DNA of 64,000 nucleotides from NCBI RefSeq assembly GCF_900187425.1, contig NZ_FYDJ01000001.1, positions 248,001 through 312,000 on the forward strand. Reading direction: 5' to 3'. Numbering within the stretch: position 1 is the first letter of the stretch; every line of letters begins with the position of its first letter. Positions 36,453 to 45,073 of this stretch are shown here, piece by piece. The notes under the pieces were generated by a model. That model was not told the origin of the DNA. It ran no database searches and saw only the letters and a list, made by a program, of their open reading frames with translations. Origin of the DNA: Pseudomonas sp. Irchel s3h14 (GTDB lineage Bacteria > Pseudomonadota > Gammaproteobacteria > Pseudomonadales > Pseudomonadaceae). The position numbers and the translations under genes are program-made.

Positions 36453-37322
36453 TTACTCCCGTAGTCGCAACGCGCGCAATAAGGCATCAATCTGCCCAAA
36501 AGCGTCCTGTTGCCATTGATCCGGTGTGCGATCTCCCAGGATTTGGCTGTCTTCGACGAAGCGTCTTACTGAGGTCGGGCCGTAGCCCTCGGCGATATCA
36601 AACTTTTCGCAAATGAACTGAAAACCCTGTTCGCCACTTCCAGTTTCAAGTACTGGTCGACACTCTTCTGCAAGTGCTTCTATGCCTCCGGGATAATTGC
36701 GAACGCAGTAGTAGATGTCGTATGCGTCCTTCTGTTTATGCCTTCCGTTCAGGGCATATCCCTTCATCGCCAGTAGTGCGGGGACTGAGCACACAGCGAC
36801 CTCCACTCGATTTTTGCCGCCCGCAGGCATTGGGCCTTCAATTGCAACCATCTGATAGAAACGCATGGCCAAGTCAGCGCCGTCGGCGCGTTGAACTGCA
36901 AAGTCGTTGAGAATGGGTGGCTTGTTTTGGATGATTTCGGCGTCGCGCGGCATCAAGAAATCCACGATCACATCTATCGCAGCTCCACCGTCCTGCACGG
37001 GGACCTGGCGGACTAGTTGGAATCGCCGAAGTTCTCCTCTTTGCTCGTATCCATTGCCCATCAGTGCTTCGATCAATGTTGCGTACTCGCCTTCACCGAG
37101 AGCCTCTGCGTTCAGGCTTAAATCGACATCAAGGGTACCAACATGTTGCATATCGTCATTCGCAAGCAGAAGCCACGGCACTGCTCCACCGATCACTGCA
37201 AACTTGCCTCTGAAGGAACCAAGAATTTGACCCATTTCGACTAATACCGCCTTCACTGCAGTCGTCGTTCTGTCGTCATAATCTGAAGCGGATTGAGGCT
37301 CTTGAGGTACTAACGGGGCCAT
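36453..37322 (-). CDS. AbiEii-like nucleotidyltransferase, putative toxin of an AbiE-type system
   Basis: A 289-residue nucleotidyltransferase-fold protein. Motif I is VIGGAVPWLLL followed by GTLDVDLSL with Asp65 and Asp67. A third acidic strand is AAIDVIVDFL. LLAMKGYALNGRHKQKDAYD is the K..A...R...KD..D signature of the AbiEii/AbiGii family. Its start at 37322 overlaps the end of the upstream gene by 13 bases, so the two are coupled. In classic AbiE systems this protein is the toxin that aborts phage infection by modifying RNA; here that role is inferred. Confidence 0.75.
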   Translation of the reverse strand: MAPLVPQEPQSASDYDDRTTTAVKAVLVEMGQILGSFRGKFAVIGGAVPWLLLANDDMQHVGTLDVDLSLNAEALGEGEYATLIEALMGNGYEQRGELRRFQLVRQVPVQDGGAAIDVIVDFLMPRDAEIIQNKPPILNDFAVQRADGADLAMRFYQMVAIEGPMPAGGKNRVEVAVCSVPALLAMKGYALNGRHKQKDAYDIYYCVRNYPGGIEALAEECRPVLETGSGEQGFQFICEKFDIAEGYGPTSVRRFVEDSQILGDRTPDQWQQDAFGQIDALLRALRLRE

Positions 37323-38368
37323 GTCAATTTTTCCTGTCGTAGATACTCGGCAGCTTCCTTTCCTCGCTCTCCTGCTACCGATAGATCCAGATAGGTCTGA
37401 ACTGGACTGGTGCATATGGCGCCCGGCGCGGCTTCAACGGTGTCCAGTAGAAGTCCTTCGTCCCTGGGTAAAGTGATCACTACGTTTTCTCCCTTTGATG
37501 CGGGAACCAACTGTAATGCTTTGACCAATTTCTCTAGACCTTGAATGTCCGCAAAAAAGTAATTCGTGCTGACTCGAGCATAGGGCGCGAGCCATTGAGC
37601 GGCAGAAAATGAGGAAAAAAGCGCGTGTCCGTTGCTCCTTTCTCCGATAGCGTTCCGCGCCGCATTTTCCAATGCGCTGCCATGTAAGGTGGTATAGAAC
37701 TTTTTACGGTCCCCTGATGGAAGCTCGTATGTTTCGACCCATGCATCCAAAAGGGCTTTAGGATCGGAAAGACATACACCCTCGTTTGTTGTTTTTGCCC
37801 ATTCTCGATTCAGCAGTGCGGTGCGGACATTGCTGACTTGACCCAGACTCGCTCCGGAAGCTTCGGAAAGCTCCATCACCCGCCAGGCTCGGTCCGGTTC
37901 CCGAAGCATCATACGAATGATCTGAGCTGATTTTGGCTTGAAGAGAGACTTCAGCTCCCTGTTCTCCGAGGGCGGCTTGTCAGCAACTTGGTGGTCAATG
38001 AATACACCATCGAATGAAATCCAGGAATTGCCTTCCAGGTCCAGATATCCCACACCTTTTTCCCGACACGCTTGTCTGGCTACGGGTGAAAGATAAGGTG
38101 CGACCACGATAGGCGTCGCCTGTGTGTTCCGCTCGTTCACGTAGTCGCGAAGCTGAAGTATGGCTGCGTTTATGAATCTGGGCTGGCCACTTGCTTTCAC
38201 CTCGCAGACCAGAGAGTGCGATTTCCCTGATGTGTTTACCTCGACAACGAAGTCGGGAGTCCAGGCTTTTGAAAGCGGGACAGATTTCAGGCTTTTAATC
38301 TCGAGGATCGGTATTTTACTCAGGAGGTTTCGCAGCGCGTCTCTTGAGTGCATTTCGAGCTCTTTCAT
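37310..38368 (-). CDS. AbiEi-like antitoxin/regulator with PD-(D/E)XK-like N-terminus
   Basis: A 352-residue protein read from ATG 38368 (MKELEMHSRDALRNLL); an upstream ATG at 38434 would run through the operator sites. Residues 38-58 show PDFVVEV and then CEVK, with Q72 after them, matching the PD-(D/E)XK nuclease-fold order D...ExK...Q. GVGYLDLEGNSW follows at about 106-116. A winged-HTH lies at about 146-190 (PKSAQIIRMMLREPDRAWRV, then SEASGASLGQVSNVRTALL). The C-terminal half is unassigned. It is coupled to the downstream nucleotidyltransferase, as AbiEi is to AbiEii. Confidence 0.65.
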   Translation of the reverse strand: MKELEMHSRDALRNLLSKIPILEIKSLKSVPLSKAWTPDFVVEVNTSGKSHSLVCEVKASGQPRFINAAILQLRDYVNERNTQATPIVVAPYLSPVARQACREKGVGYLDLEGNSWISFDGVFIDHQVADKPPSENRELKSLFKPKSAQIIRMMLREPDRAWRVMELSEASGASLGQVSNVRTALLNREWAKTTNEGVCLSDPKALLDAWVETYELPSGDRKKFYTTLHGSALENAARNAIGERSNGHALFSSFSAAQWLAPYARVSTNYFFADIQGLEKLVKALQLVPASKGENVVITLPRDEGLLLDTVEAAPGAICTSPVQTYLDLSVAGERGKEAAEYLRQEKLTWPR

Positions 38369-38380
38369 TGATTTAACCCT

Positions 38381-38464
38381 TTTCAACGAATGCTGAAAAT
38401 ATCCATTCTGGTGAAATCTGTCGAGGATTTTCATCCAATATGATGATTTCAGCGAATGCTGAAA
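38381..38464 (-). promoter_or_regulatory. Twin operator palindromes upstream of the AbiE-like pair
   Basis: Site A, TTTCAACGAATGCTGAAA at 38381-38398, and site B, TTTCAGCGAATGCTGAAA at 38447-38464, are near-identical palindromes (7-bp arms around GAAT; one mismatch in A) with a 66-base repeat distance. On the minus strand a possible -35 TCGACA and -10 TATTTT lie between and into site A. AbiEi antitoxins repress their own promoter through such paired sites. Confidence 0.7.
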
Positions 38465-38502
38465 ATAAGGTTAACAGTGAAATATGGAAAGCGGACGTGC
38501 TA

Positions 38503-38886
38503 CTAGCCCAACCTCCGCCATTTATCGATAAGCCGCACAGCGAGCCATACATTGAGCAGCGCAAACACCAGCAACGCCAGGACGACGAACACATAAAGCG
38601 TGCGATCCACGTCGAAATTCCACAGATCCAGTGTGCTGCTGCCCATGATCCTCACAGCAGCAGGAAGGTTGACGTAAAACAGCGCCAGGAAGGCGCTGGT
38701 CAGAGGGAGGGCGCAGGCGAACAAAACGTTCGTTACCTTTTTTCGGCTACGTTTTCTGGCGAGCGGGCCAGATTGGTTTTCATCCAGTTCCAGTGCTTCA
38801 TGCAGCCTCGGCCACGCCAGGTTGAACATGAAGGTGGTCAAGGTCAGCAGCAATCCACTGACCGCCACGATGTCACTGAACGGCAT
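38503..38886 (-). CDS. Small membrane protein of unknown function
   Basis: A 127-residue protein with three predicted helices: DIVAVSGLLLTLTTFMFNLA, VTNVLFACALPLTSAFLALF and YVFVVLALLVFALLNVWLAV. A charged loop lies between the first two (LDENQSGPLARKRSRKK). ATG 38886 overlaps the end of the upstream gene by 14 bases, so the two are translated together. No family was recognised. It lies 39 bases beyond operator site B of the AbiE-like pair. Confidence 0.65.
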   Translation of the reverse strand: MPFSDIVAVSGLLLTLTTFMFNLAWPRLHEALELDENQSGPLARKRSRKKVTNVLFACALPLTSAFLALFYVNLPAAVRIMGSSTLDLWNFDVDRTLYVFVVLALLVFALLNVWLAVRLIDKWRRLG

Positions 38887-39445
38887 TGATCCCCAGCGTT
38901 GCGCAGAGCAAGTCGTGGGAATCCTCACTGATCTCGAACTGCCCGGCGCTGCCTTTACGTTTTGTGATGGGTTTGAAGGTCGGTTCGTTCTGTGTGATCA
39001 GCATGTTTAGCTCATCACGAATGACGTCCGAACTGATCACCACCAGGTACACCGTCTGCGCATGTTCCGCAGACTCGATCACGGCTCGCATGCTGTGCTG
39101 CAGAATATCGTCCAGCTGATTACGAAAGCGCGAAACCGTGTTTTTCAGCAGGGTTTTGCTTTGGCTCTGGGTCAGCTGAAAAATCGTCGATATCTGAGAT
39201 TCGGTCGGCAATGTCTGCCCGAAGTAGCTTTGAATCAGATACAGCAAGCGGTCCTGTTTCGCTTCATCGGCCCGACTCGGCATGCCGCCTTCTACCAGCA
39301 TTTTCAAGTATTCGGTCAGGCTCGCCTTGGCGATTCGCTGCAGGGCGTGGGCGATTTCGTGGTCGGAGATCCTCAAGGTCTTTTTGACCGGCTCCCTTTG
39401 CTCGAGGTCGAATACCTGGGCGTCAATCGTGAACGAGATCTGCAT
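38873..39445 (-). CDS. Uncharacterised soluble protein with HTH-like segment
   Basis: A 190-residue protein. The N-terminus is beta-like (MQISFTIDAQVFDLEQREPV). The middle is helical (EIAHALQRIAKASLTEYLKM), with an HTH-like LPTESQISTIFQLTQSQSKT and then LLKNTVSRFRNQLDDIL. The C-terminus has a possible beta-alpha segment (TVYLVVISSDVIRDELNMLI). It has no signal peptide. It is the middle gene of a three-gene operon (zinc ribbon, this protein, membrane protein). Function unknown. Confidence 0.65.
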   Translation of the reverse strand: MQISFTIDAQVFDLEQREPVKKTLRISDHEIAHALQRIAKASLTEYLKMLVEGGMPSRADEAKQDRLLYLIQSYFGQTLPTESQISTIFQLTQSQSKTLLKNTVSRFRNQLDDILQHSMRAVIESAEHAQTVYLVVISSDVIRDELNMLITQNEPTFKPITKRKGSAGQFEISEDSHDLLCATLGINAVQ

Positions 39446-39462
39446 GGTTCAGACCCCCGTGA

Positions 39463-39675
39463 TTACTTGGAAGGCTTGTTTGGATACGGATCTGCCACGG
39501 CGTCACCTTGGCCGGTCAGGATATTCCAGCCATTAAGTACGTGGGTGCTTGGTTTGAAGTCTGGACACGGCGGAAGCGAAGTCTTTGACTGATTGGTGTA
39601 TTCGCGCCCGCAGTCTGCGCACTCGTAAGTGCCTGCTGAAACATCACTGCCGTAGGGAACGTGGTCTTTTTGCAT
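39463..39675 (-). CDS. Small zinc-ribbon-like protein
   Basis: A 70-residue protein beginning MQKDHVPYGSDVSAGTYECA. The motif YECADCGREYTNQ (CxxC), followed by LPPCP, suggests a rubredoxin- or zinc-ribbon-like knuckle, though only three cysteines are present. AGGAG lies about 8 bases before the ATG on its strand. It begins the three-gene operon; the next gene starts 17 bases after its stop. Confidence 0.7.
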   Translation of the reverse strand: MQKDHVPYGSDVSAGTYECADCGREYTNQSKTSLPPCPDFKPSTHVLNGWNILTGQGDAVADPYPNKPSK

Positions 39676-39776
39676 GGGGAAGATCTCCTGTGGATACAGG
39701 GAAGATCCTATGCGGACTTGTGCTGGCGGGATGTCGGACGTTTCGCTTAATCAGGTCAGGCATTTCCTGCGCGCAT

Positions 39777-39853
39777 AAAAAAGATCGCAGACTTCGTCAG
39801 CTCCTACAGAATATTCGTACATCCGTAGGTGCCGCAGAAGGGTGCGATCTTTT
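39777..39853. repeat. Inverted repeat of the AAGATCGCAG family, probable argB terminator
   Basis: Left part 39777-39807 (AAAAAAGATCGCAG ... CAGCTCCTAC) and right part 39825-39853 (GTAGG ... GTGCGATCTTTT) pair imperfectly into a long hairpin ending in T/A tracts. It lies 12 bases past the argB stop, so it may end argB transcription. Confidence 0.75.
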
Positions 39854-39865
39854 GATGTTCTTGAA

Positions 39866-40771
<906 letters not shown>

Positions 40772-40796
40772 TCAGGGCTCCGGGTGCTTCGTTAAA

Positions 40797-42194
40797 TCAA
40801 AACGGTAATTGGAGATCAGGTGCAACACGCTTCAACTGGACTTTGAATACGTCCTTGATGCGCTGCAGTTCAGCCTCGTCATCGGCCTCGAAGCGCAGCA
40901 CCAGCACCGGTGTGGTGTTGGACGCGCGAACCAGGCCCCAGCCTTTGGCGTAGTCGACTCGCACGCCGTCAATGGTGGTCAGGTCGGCGCCTTCGCCCCA
41001 CTTCGCATCGTGCAGAGCATCAATGATGCTGAATTTGCTCTCTTCGGTCACATGGATATTGATTTCCGGCGTAGAAATATCGTTCGGGAAGGTCGCAAAC
41101 AGCTCTTCCGCGTTGGATTTTTCTTTGCTGAGGATCTCCAGCAGACGAGCGGCGCTGTAAATGCCATCGTCGAAACCGAACCAGCGCTCCTTGAAGAAGA
41201 TGTGCCCACTCATTTCGCCGGCCAGCAGGGCGCCGGTTTGTTTCATTTTCTTTTTGATCAACGAGTGACCGGTCTTCCACATTAGCGGACGGCCGCCGTA
41301 TTCCTTGATCAATGGCGTCAGGCGACGGGTGCATTTGACGTCGAAGATGATTTCCGCGTCAGCGTTGCGCGCCAGTACGTCACGGGCGAACAGCATCAGC
41401 AGGCGGTCGGGGTAGACGATGCTGCCGGTGTTGGTCACTACGCCGACGCGGTCGCCGTCGCCGTCGAAGGCCAGGCCCAGGTCAGCGTTGGTTTCCTTGA
41501 CCTTGGCGATCAGGTCCACGAGGTTTTCAGGCTTGCCCGGGTCCGGGTGGTGATTCGGGAAGTTGCCGTCGACTTCGCAGAACAGCGGGATGACTTCGCA
41601 GTTCAGGGCTTCGATCAGTTGCGGGGCGATCACGCCGGCCGCGCCGTTACCGCAGTCGACCACGACTTTGAGGCGACGAGCCAGTTTGATGTCCTGGACG
41701 ATTTCGGTGTTGTAGCGGTCGAGGATCTCGACCTGGGTGATGCTGCCCTTGCCGCTGCTCAGGTTGTTGGTCTTGAGGCGTTCGTGCAGGGCCTGGATCT
41801 GTTCGTTGGCCAGGGTGTCGCCGGCAATGACGATTTTGAAGCCGTTGTAGTTCGACGGGTTGTGGCTGCCGGTGAGCATCACGCCGGATTTTCCGGCCAG
41901 CACGTTGGCGGCGTAGTACAGCGCAGGCGTTGGCACCAGGCCGACGTCGCTGACGTGGCAACCGCTGTCGGCGAGGCCTTTGATCAGTTGTTCGACCAGT
42001 TCTGGACCGGACAAGCGACCGTCACGGCCGACGGACACATTAGGTTCGTCCTGGGCCAGGCTCTGGGAGCCGATGGCGCGACCGAGCCAATAAGCGGTTT
42101 CAGCGTTCAAGAATTCCGGGACGGTGCCGCGAATATCGTAGGCGCGGAAGATGCTGTCGGGGAACTTGGGTGCGACTTGGGCTGGGGTGCTCAT
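40797..42194 (-). CDS. algC: Phosphomannomutase/phosphoglucomutase AlgC
   Basis: A 465-residue mutase for mannose and glucose phosphates, feeding alginate, LPS and rhamnolipid precursors. The phosphoserine loop is GVMLTGSHNPSNYNG, the metal loop DGDGDRVGVV, and the sugar loop GEMSGHIFFKERWFGFDDGI, all conserved. Length fits AlgC of P. aeruginosa. It lies downstream of dut with a 257-base gap, so it may have its own promoter; no clear AlgR box was found. Confidence 0.97.
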   Translation of the reverse strand: MSTPAQVAPKFPDSIFRAYDIRGTVPEFLNAETAYWLGRAIGSQSLAQDEPNVSVGRDGRLSGPELVEQLIKGLADSGCHVSDVGLVPTPALYYAANVLAGKSGVMLTGSHNPSNYNGFKIVIAGDTLANEQIQALHERLKTNNLSSGKGSITQVEILDRYNTEIVQDIKLARRLKVVVDCGNGAAGVIAPQLIEALNCEVIPLFCEVDGNFPNHHPDPGKPENLVDLIAKVKETNADLGLAFDGDGDRVGVVTNTGSIVYPDRLLMLFARDVLARNADAEIIFDVKCTRRLTPLIKEYGGRPLMWKTGHSLIKKKMKQTGALLAGEMSGHIFFKERWFGFDDGIYSAARLLEILSKEKSNAEELFATFPNDISTPEINIHVTEESKFSIIDALHDAKWGEGADLTTIDGVRVDYAKGWGLVRASNTTPVLVLRFEADDEAELQRIKDVFKVQLKRVAPDLQLPF

Positions 42195-42404
42195 CTGTAG
42201 AAATGCTCCATCTCGAAAGTGGCTGGACCTGCCGCGAAGAACTCGTCGGCCGGCTCAAACTGAAGGGTATGACGGCGTTTTCCACTGAGAGTTCGTGGTG
42301 TGTAAAGGCCATGACCCCGACATCAGCGTGTAATGGAACGGCCAATGCCTTGATTTTCAGTGATAAACCTTCCAGATGACGTCTGTGCAATTCAGTGCAA
42401 AACC

Positions 42405-42445
42405 TGTGGGAGCGAGCAATCGAGCTTCGACCGGCTGCTCCCACA
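42405..42445. repeat. Short REP-like hairpin after dut
   Basis: TGTGGGAGC at 42405-42413 pairs with GCTCCCACA at 42437-42445; the middle is a diverged version of the REP unit. It starts 7 bases past the dut stop (minus strand) and may end its mRNA. The rest of the 257-base dut-algC gap shows no gene. Confidence 0.65.
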
Positions 42446-42451
42446 AAGTCA

Positions 42452-42907
42452 TCAATGGCTGCCGGAGTGTCCGAAACCGCCCGTACCGCGCTGGGTTTCA
42501 ACGAACTCTTCGACCATTTCAAAATGCGCTTGAACCACCGGTACCAGCACCAACTGGGCCAAACGTTCGCCAACGACCATGGTGAATTCGGTCTGGCCAC
42601 GGTTCCAGCACGACACCATCAACGGTCCTTGATAATCGGAGTCGATCAGGCCGACCAGGTTGCCCAGCACGATGCCGTGCTTATGGCCCAGGCCGGAGCG
42701 CGGGAGAATCAGCGCCGCCAAACCCGGATCGCCAATGTAGACGGACAGGCCGGTAGGAATCAGCAGGGTTTCGCCTGGCTTGATGACAGTGTCTTTTTCC
42801 AGCATGGCGCGCAGGTCGAGGCCGGCGGAGCCTGGCGTGGCGTACTGTGGCAGCGGGAAATCGGTACCGATGCGAGGGTCGAGGATCTTGGCTTGCAAAG
42901 CGTGCAT
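42452..42907 (-). CDS. dut: Deoxyuridine 5'-triphosphate nucleotidohydrolase
   Basis: A 151-residue trimeric dUTPase keeping uracil out of DNA. All motifs are present: [44 protein letters not shown], and the C-terminal P-loop-like [10 protein letters not shown]. It starts 5 bases after coaBC ends; the pair is the normal Pseudomonas order. Confidence 0.97.
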   Translation of the reverse strand: MHALQAKILDPRIGTDFPLPQYATPGSAGLDLRAMLEKDTVIKPGETLLIPTGLSVYIGDPGLAALILPRSGLGHKHGIVLGNLVGLIDSDYQGPLMVSCWNRGQTEFTMVVGERLAQLVLVPVVQAHFEMVEEFVETQRGTGGFGHSGSH

Positions 42908-42912
42908 GTAAA

Positions 42913-44121
42913 TTAAACCTGGTTCAGACGTTCGGCGATAAAAGTGATCAGCTGGCGAGCAATCTTGCTCTTGCTGGTCTGGGCGAAAAGTGTGGCGTGT
43001 AGCTGGCGGTCGATCACGCTGCAGGCGTTTTCTTCGCTGTTGAAGCCAATACTCGGGTTGGCGACGTCGTTGGCGACGATCAAATCGAGGTTCTTGTCTT
43101 TCAACTTGCGGGCAGCGTAGTCGAGCAGGTGTTCGGTTTCGGCGGCGAACCCGACACTGAACGGACGGTCGGGGCGTGTGGCAATGGTGGCCAGAATGTC
43201 CGGGTTACGCACCATCTGTAGCAACAAGCCGTCGCCGTTCGTAGGGTCTTTCTTGAGTTTCTGTGGGGCGACGACTTCCGGGCGGTAATCCGCGACCGCT
43301 GCCGAGGCGATGAACAGGTCGCAAGGGATCGCGGCTTCGCAGGCGGCAAGCATGTCGCGAGCACTGACCACGTCGATGCGCGTGACGCGATCCGGGGTCG
43401 GCAGGTGCACCGGGCCGGTGATCAGCGTTACGCGGGCGCCGGCTTCCACCGCGGCTTCGGCCAGGGCAAAGCCCATTTTTCCGGAGCTGTGGTTGGTGAT
43501 GTAGCGCACCGGGTCGATGTTTTCCTGGGTCGGGCCGGCGGTGATCAGCACGTGTTTGCCGGTCAGTGCCTGACGCTGAAAACAGTCCGCCGCACACTGG
43601 GCGAGGTCGGTGGCTTCGAGCATGCGACCCATGCCGACGTCGCCGCAGGCCTGGCTGCCGGAGGCTGGGCCGAAGGTTTTCAGGCCGCGGCTTTCGAGGG
43701 TTTGCAGGTTGGCCTGGGTGGCCGGGTCGCGCCACATGGCCTGGTTCATCGCCGGGGCAACGGCGACCACGGCGTCGGTGGCCAGCACCAGCGTGGTCAG
43801 CAGGTCGTCGGCAATGCCTTGGGCCAGGCGGGCAATGAGGTCCGCGGTGGCGGGGGCGATCAGCACCAGGTCGGCCCATTTGGCCAGCTCGATGTGGCCC
43901 ATGGCAGCTTCGGCCGCCGGGTCGAGCAAGTCGAGGTGGACCGGATGCCCGGACAAGGCCTGCATGGTCAACGGTGTGATGAACTCGCTGCCGCCGCGGG
44001 TCATGACCACGCGCACTTCGGCGCCCTGGTCGATCAGGCGGCGAACCAGGTCGGCGCTCTTATAGGCAGCGATGCCGCCGCCGACGCCCAGAACGATGCG
44101 TTTCCGATACAGCCGCTGCAT
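42913..44121 (-). CDS. coaBC: Bifunctional CoaBC (phosphopantothenoylcysteine decarboxylase/synthetase)
   Basis: A 402-residue coenzyme A biosynthesis enzyme. The N-terminal flavoprotein half (CoaC) has [34 protein letters not shown] and APAMNQAMW. The C-terminal half (CoaB) has [20 protein letters not shown], then [11 protein letters not shown] and [16 protein letters not shown] 44121 ([15 protein letters not shown]) is chosen over an upstream ATG. It is divergent from radC. Confidence 0.96.
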   Translation of the reverse strand: MQRLYRKRIVLGVGGGIAAYKSADLVRRLIDQGAEVRVVMTRGGSEFITPLTMQALSGHPVHLDLLDPAAEAAMGHIELAKWADLVLIAPATADLIARLAQGIADDLLTTLVLATDAVVAVAPAMNQAMWRDPATQANLQTLESRGLKTFGPASGSQACGDVGMGRMLEATDLAQCAADCFQRQALTGKHVLITAGPTQENIDPVRYITNHSSGKMGFALAEAAVEAGARVTLITGPVHLPTPDRVTRIDVVSARDMLAACEAAIPCDLFIASAAVADYRPEVVAPQKLKKDPTNGDGLLLQMVRNPDILATIATRPDRPFSVGFAAETEHLLDYAARKLKDKNLDLIVANDVANPSIGFNSEENACSVIDRQLHATLFAQTSKSKIARQLITFIAERLNQV

Positions 44122-44257
44122 AGGTCTGCCTTTCATTTCGTTGATGACTGCATGGCGATACCCCCTCCCCAGGGATGAAATCGCCTGCAAAAAAGATGGG
44201 CTAAGATATCACAGCGACCGCTACGGAACAGCGGCGCCCACAGACCAGGGAGGTGCT

Positions 44258-44932
44258 ATGAGTATTCGCGATTGGCCAGCGGCGGAACGGCCGCGGGAGA
44301 GGTTGCTTGAGTTGGGCTCGGGGAGCCTTTCGGACGCCGAACTGCTGGCGATTTTTTTACGAACGGGCGTGTCGGGTAAAAGCGCGGTAGATCTGGCGCG
44401 ACACCTGTTGAGTCAGTTTGGCAGCTTGCGCTCACTGCTCGAGGCCGATCAAGCAGCATTCAGCCGGCAGTTGGGGCTCGGGCCGGCGAAATTCGCTCAG
44501 TTGCAAGCGGTCCAGGAAATGAGCCGGCGGCATTTGGCCGAACGTGCGCGCCAAAAACCGGCGCTGGAAAATCCGCAGGCGGTTCGTGATTACCTGAAGT
44601 CAATGCTGCGCCATGAGCCTCACGAGGTGTTCGGCTGTCTGTTTTTGGATTCCAGACATCAAGTGCTGACCTTTGAAGTGCTGTTTCGCGGCTCCATCGA
44701 CAGCACCAGTGTCTATCCGAGACAAGTGGTTAAACGCGCGTTGGCCCACAACGCCGCAGCACTGATCCTCTGCCATAACCATCCGTCGGGTAACACCAAC
44801 CCCAGTCAAGCCGACCGAACGCTGACCAAGCGCCTGCAAGAGGCGCTGGACCTGATCGATGTTCGGGTGCTCGACCATTTCATCATCGGGGACGGCGATC
44901 CGCTGTCCATGGCTGAGTACGGGTGGATGTAG
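44258..44932 (+). CDS. radC: RadC-family JAB-domain protein
   Basis: A 224-residue protein named RadC; its role in DNA repair is doubtful. The N-terminal helix-hairpin-helix-like part is followed by the JAB1/MPN metalloprotease-like signature [34 protein letters not shown] is the normal N-terminus. AGGGAGGTG precedes ATG 44258. It is divergent from coaBC. Confidence 0.94.
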   Translation: MSIRDWPAAERPRERLLELGSGSLSDAELLAIFLRTGVSGKSAVDLARHLLSQFGSLRSLLEADQAAFSRQLGLGPAKFAQLQAVQEMSRRHLAERARQKPALENPQAVRDYLKSMLRHEPHEVFGCLFLDSRHQVLTFEVLFRGSIDSTSVYPRQVVKRALAHNAAALILCHNHPSGNTNPSQADRTLTKRLQEALDLIDVRVLDHFIIGDGDPLSMAEYGWM

Positions 44933-44950
44933 TGAACGACGAAAACCCAT

Positions 44951-45054
44951 GTGGGAGCGGGCTTGCTCGCGAAGGCGTCGTGTCAGTCGATATCAATGTC
45001 TACTGACAGACCGCTTTCGCGAGCAAGTCGAATCGTCGCACCGCCGCTCCCACA
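44951..45054. repeat. Mosaic REP pair
   Basis: The left arm GTGGGAGCGGGCTTGCTCGC begins at 44951. The right arm at 45016-45054 starts as the same unit but switches to the AATCGTCGCACCGCCGCTCC type also seen at 27983-28017, so the two halves no longer match internally. It lies between convergent genes. Confidence 0.8.
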
Positions 45055-45073
45055 GGTTTTGTGGTGACGCTGA

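Noticed and set aside
42195..42451. AlgR-type binding site before algC
   Set aside because: No sequence close to CCGTTCGTC or CCGTTTGTC was found on either strand of this gap.
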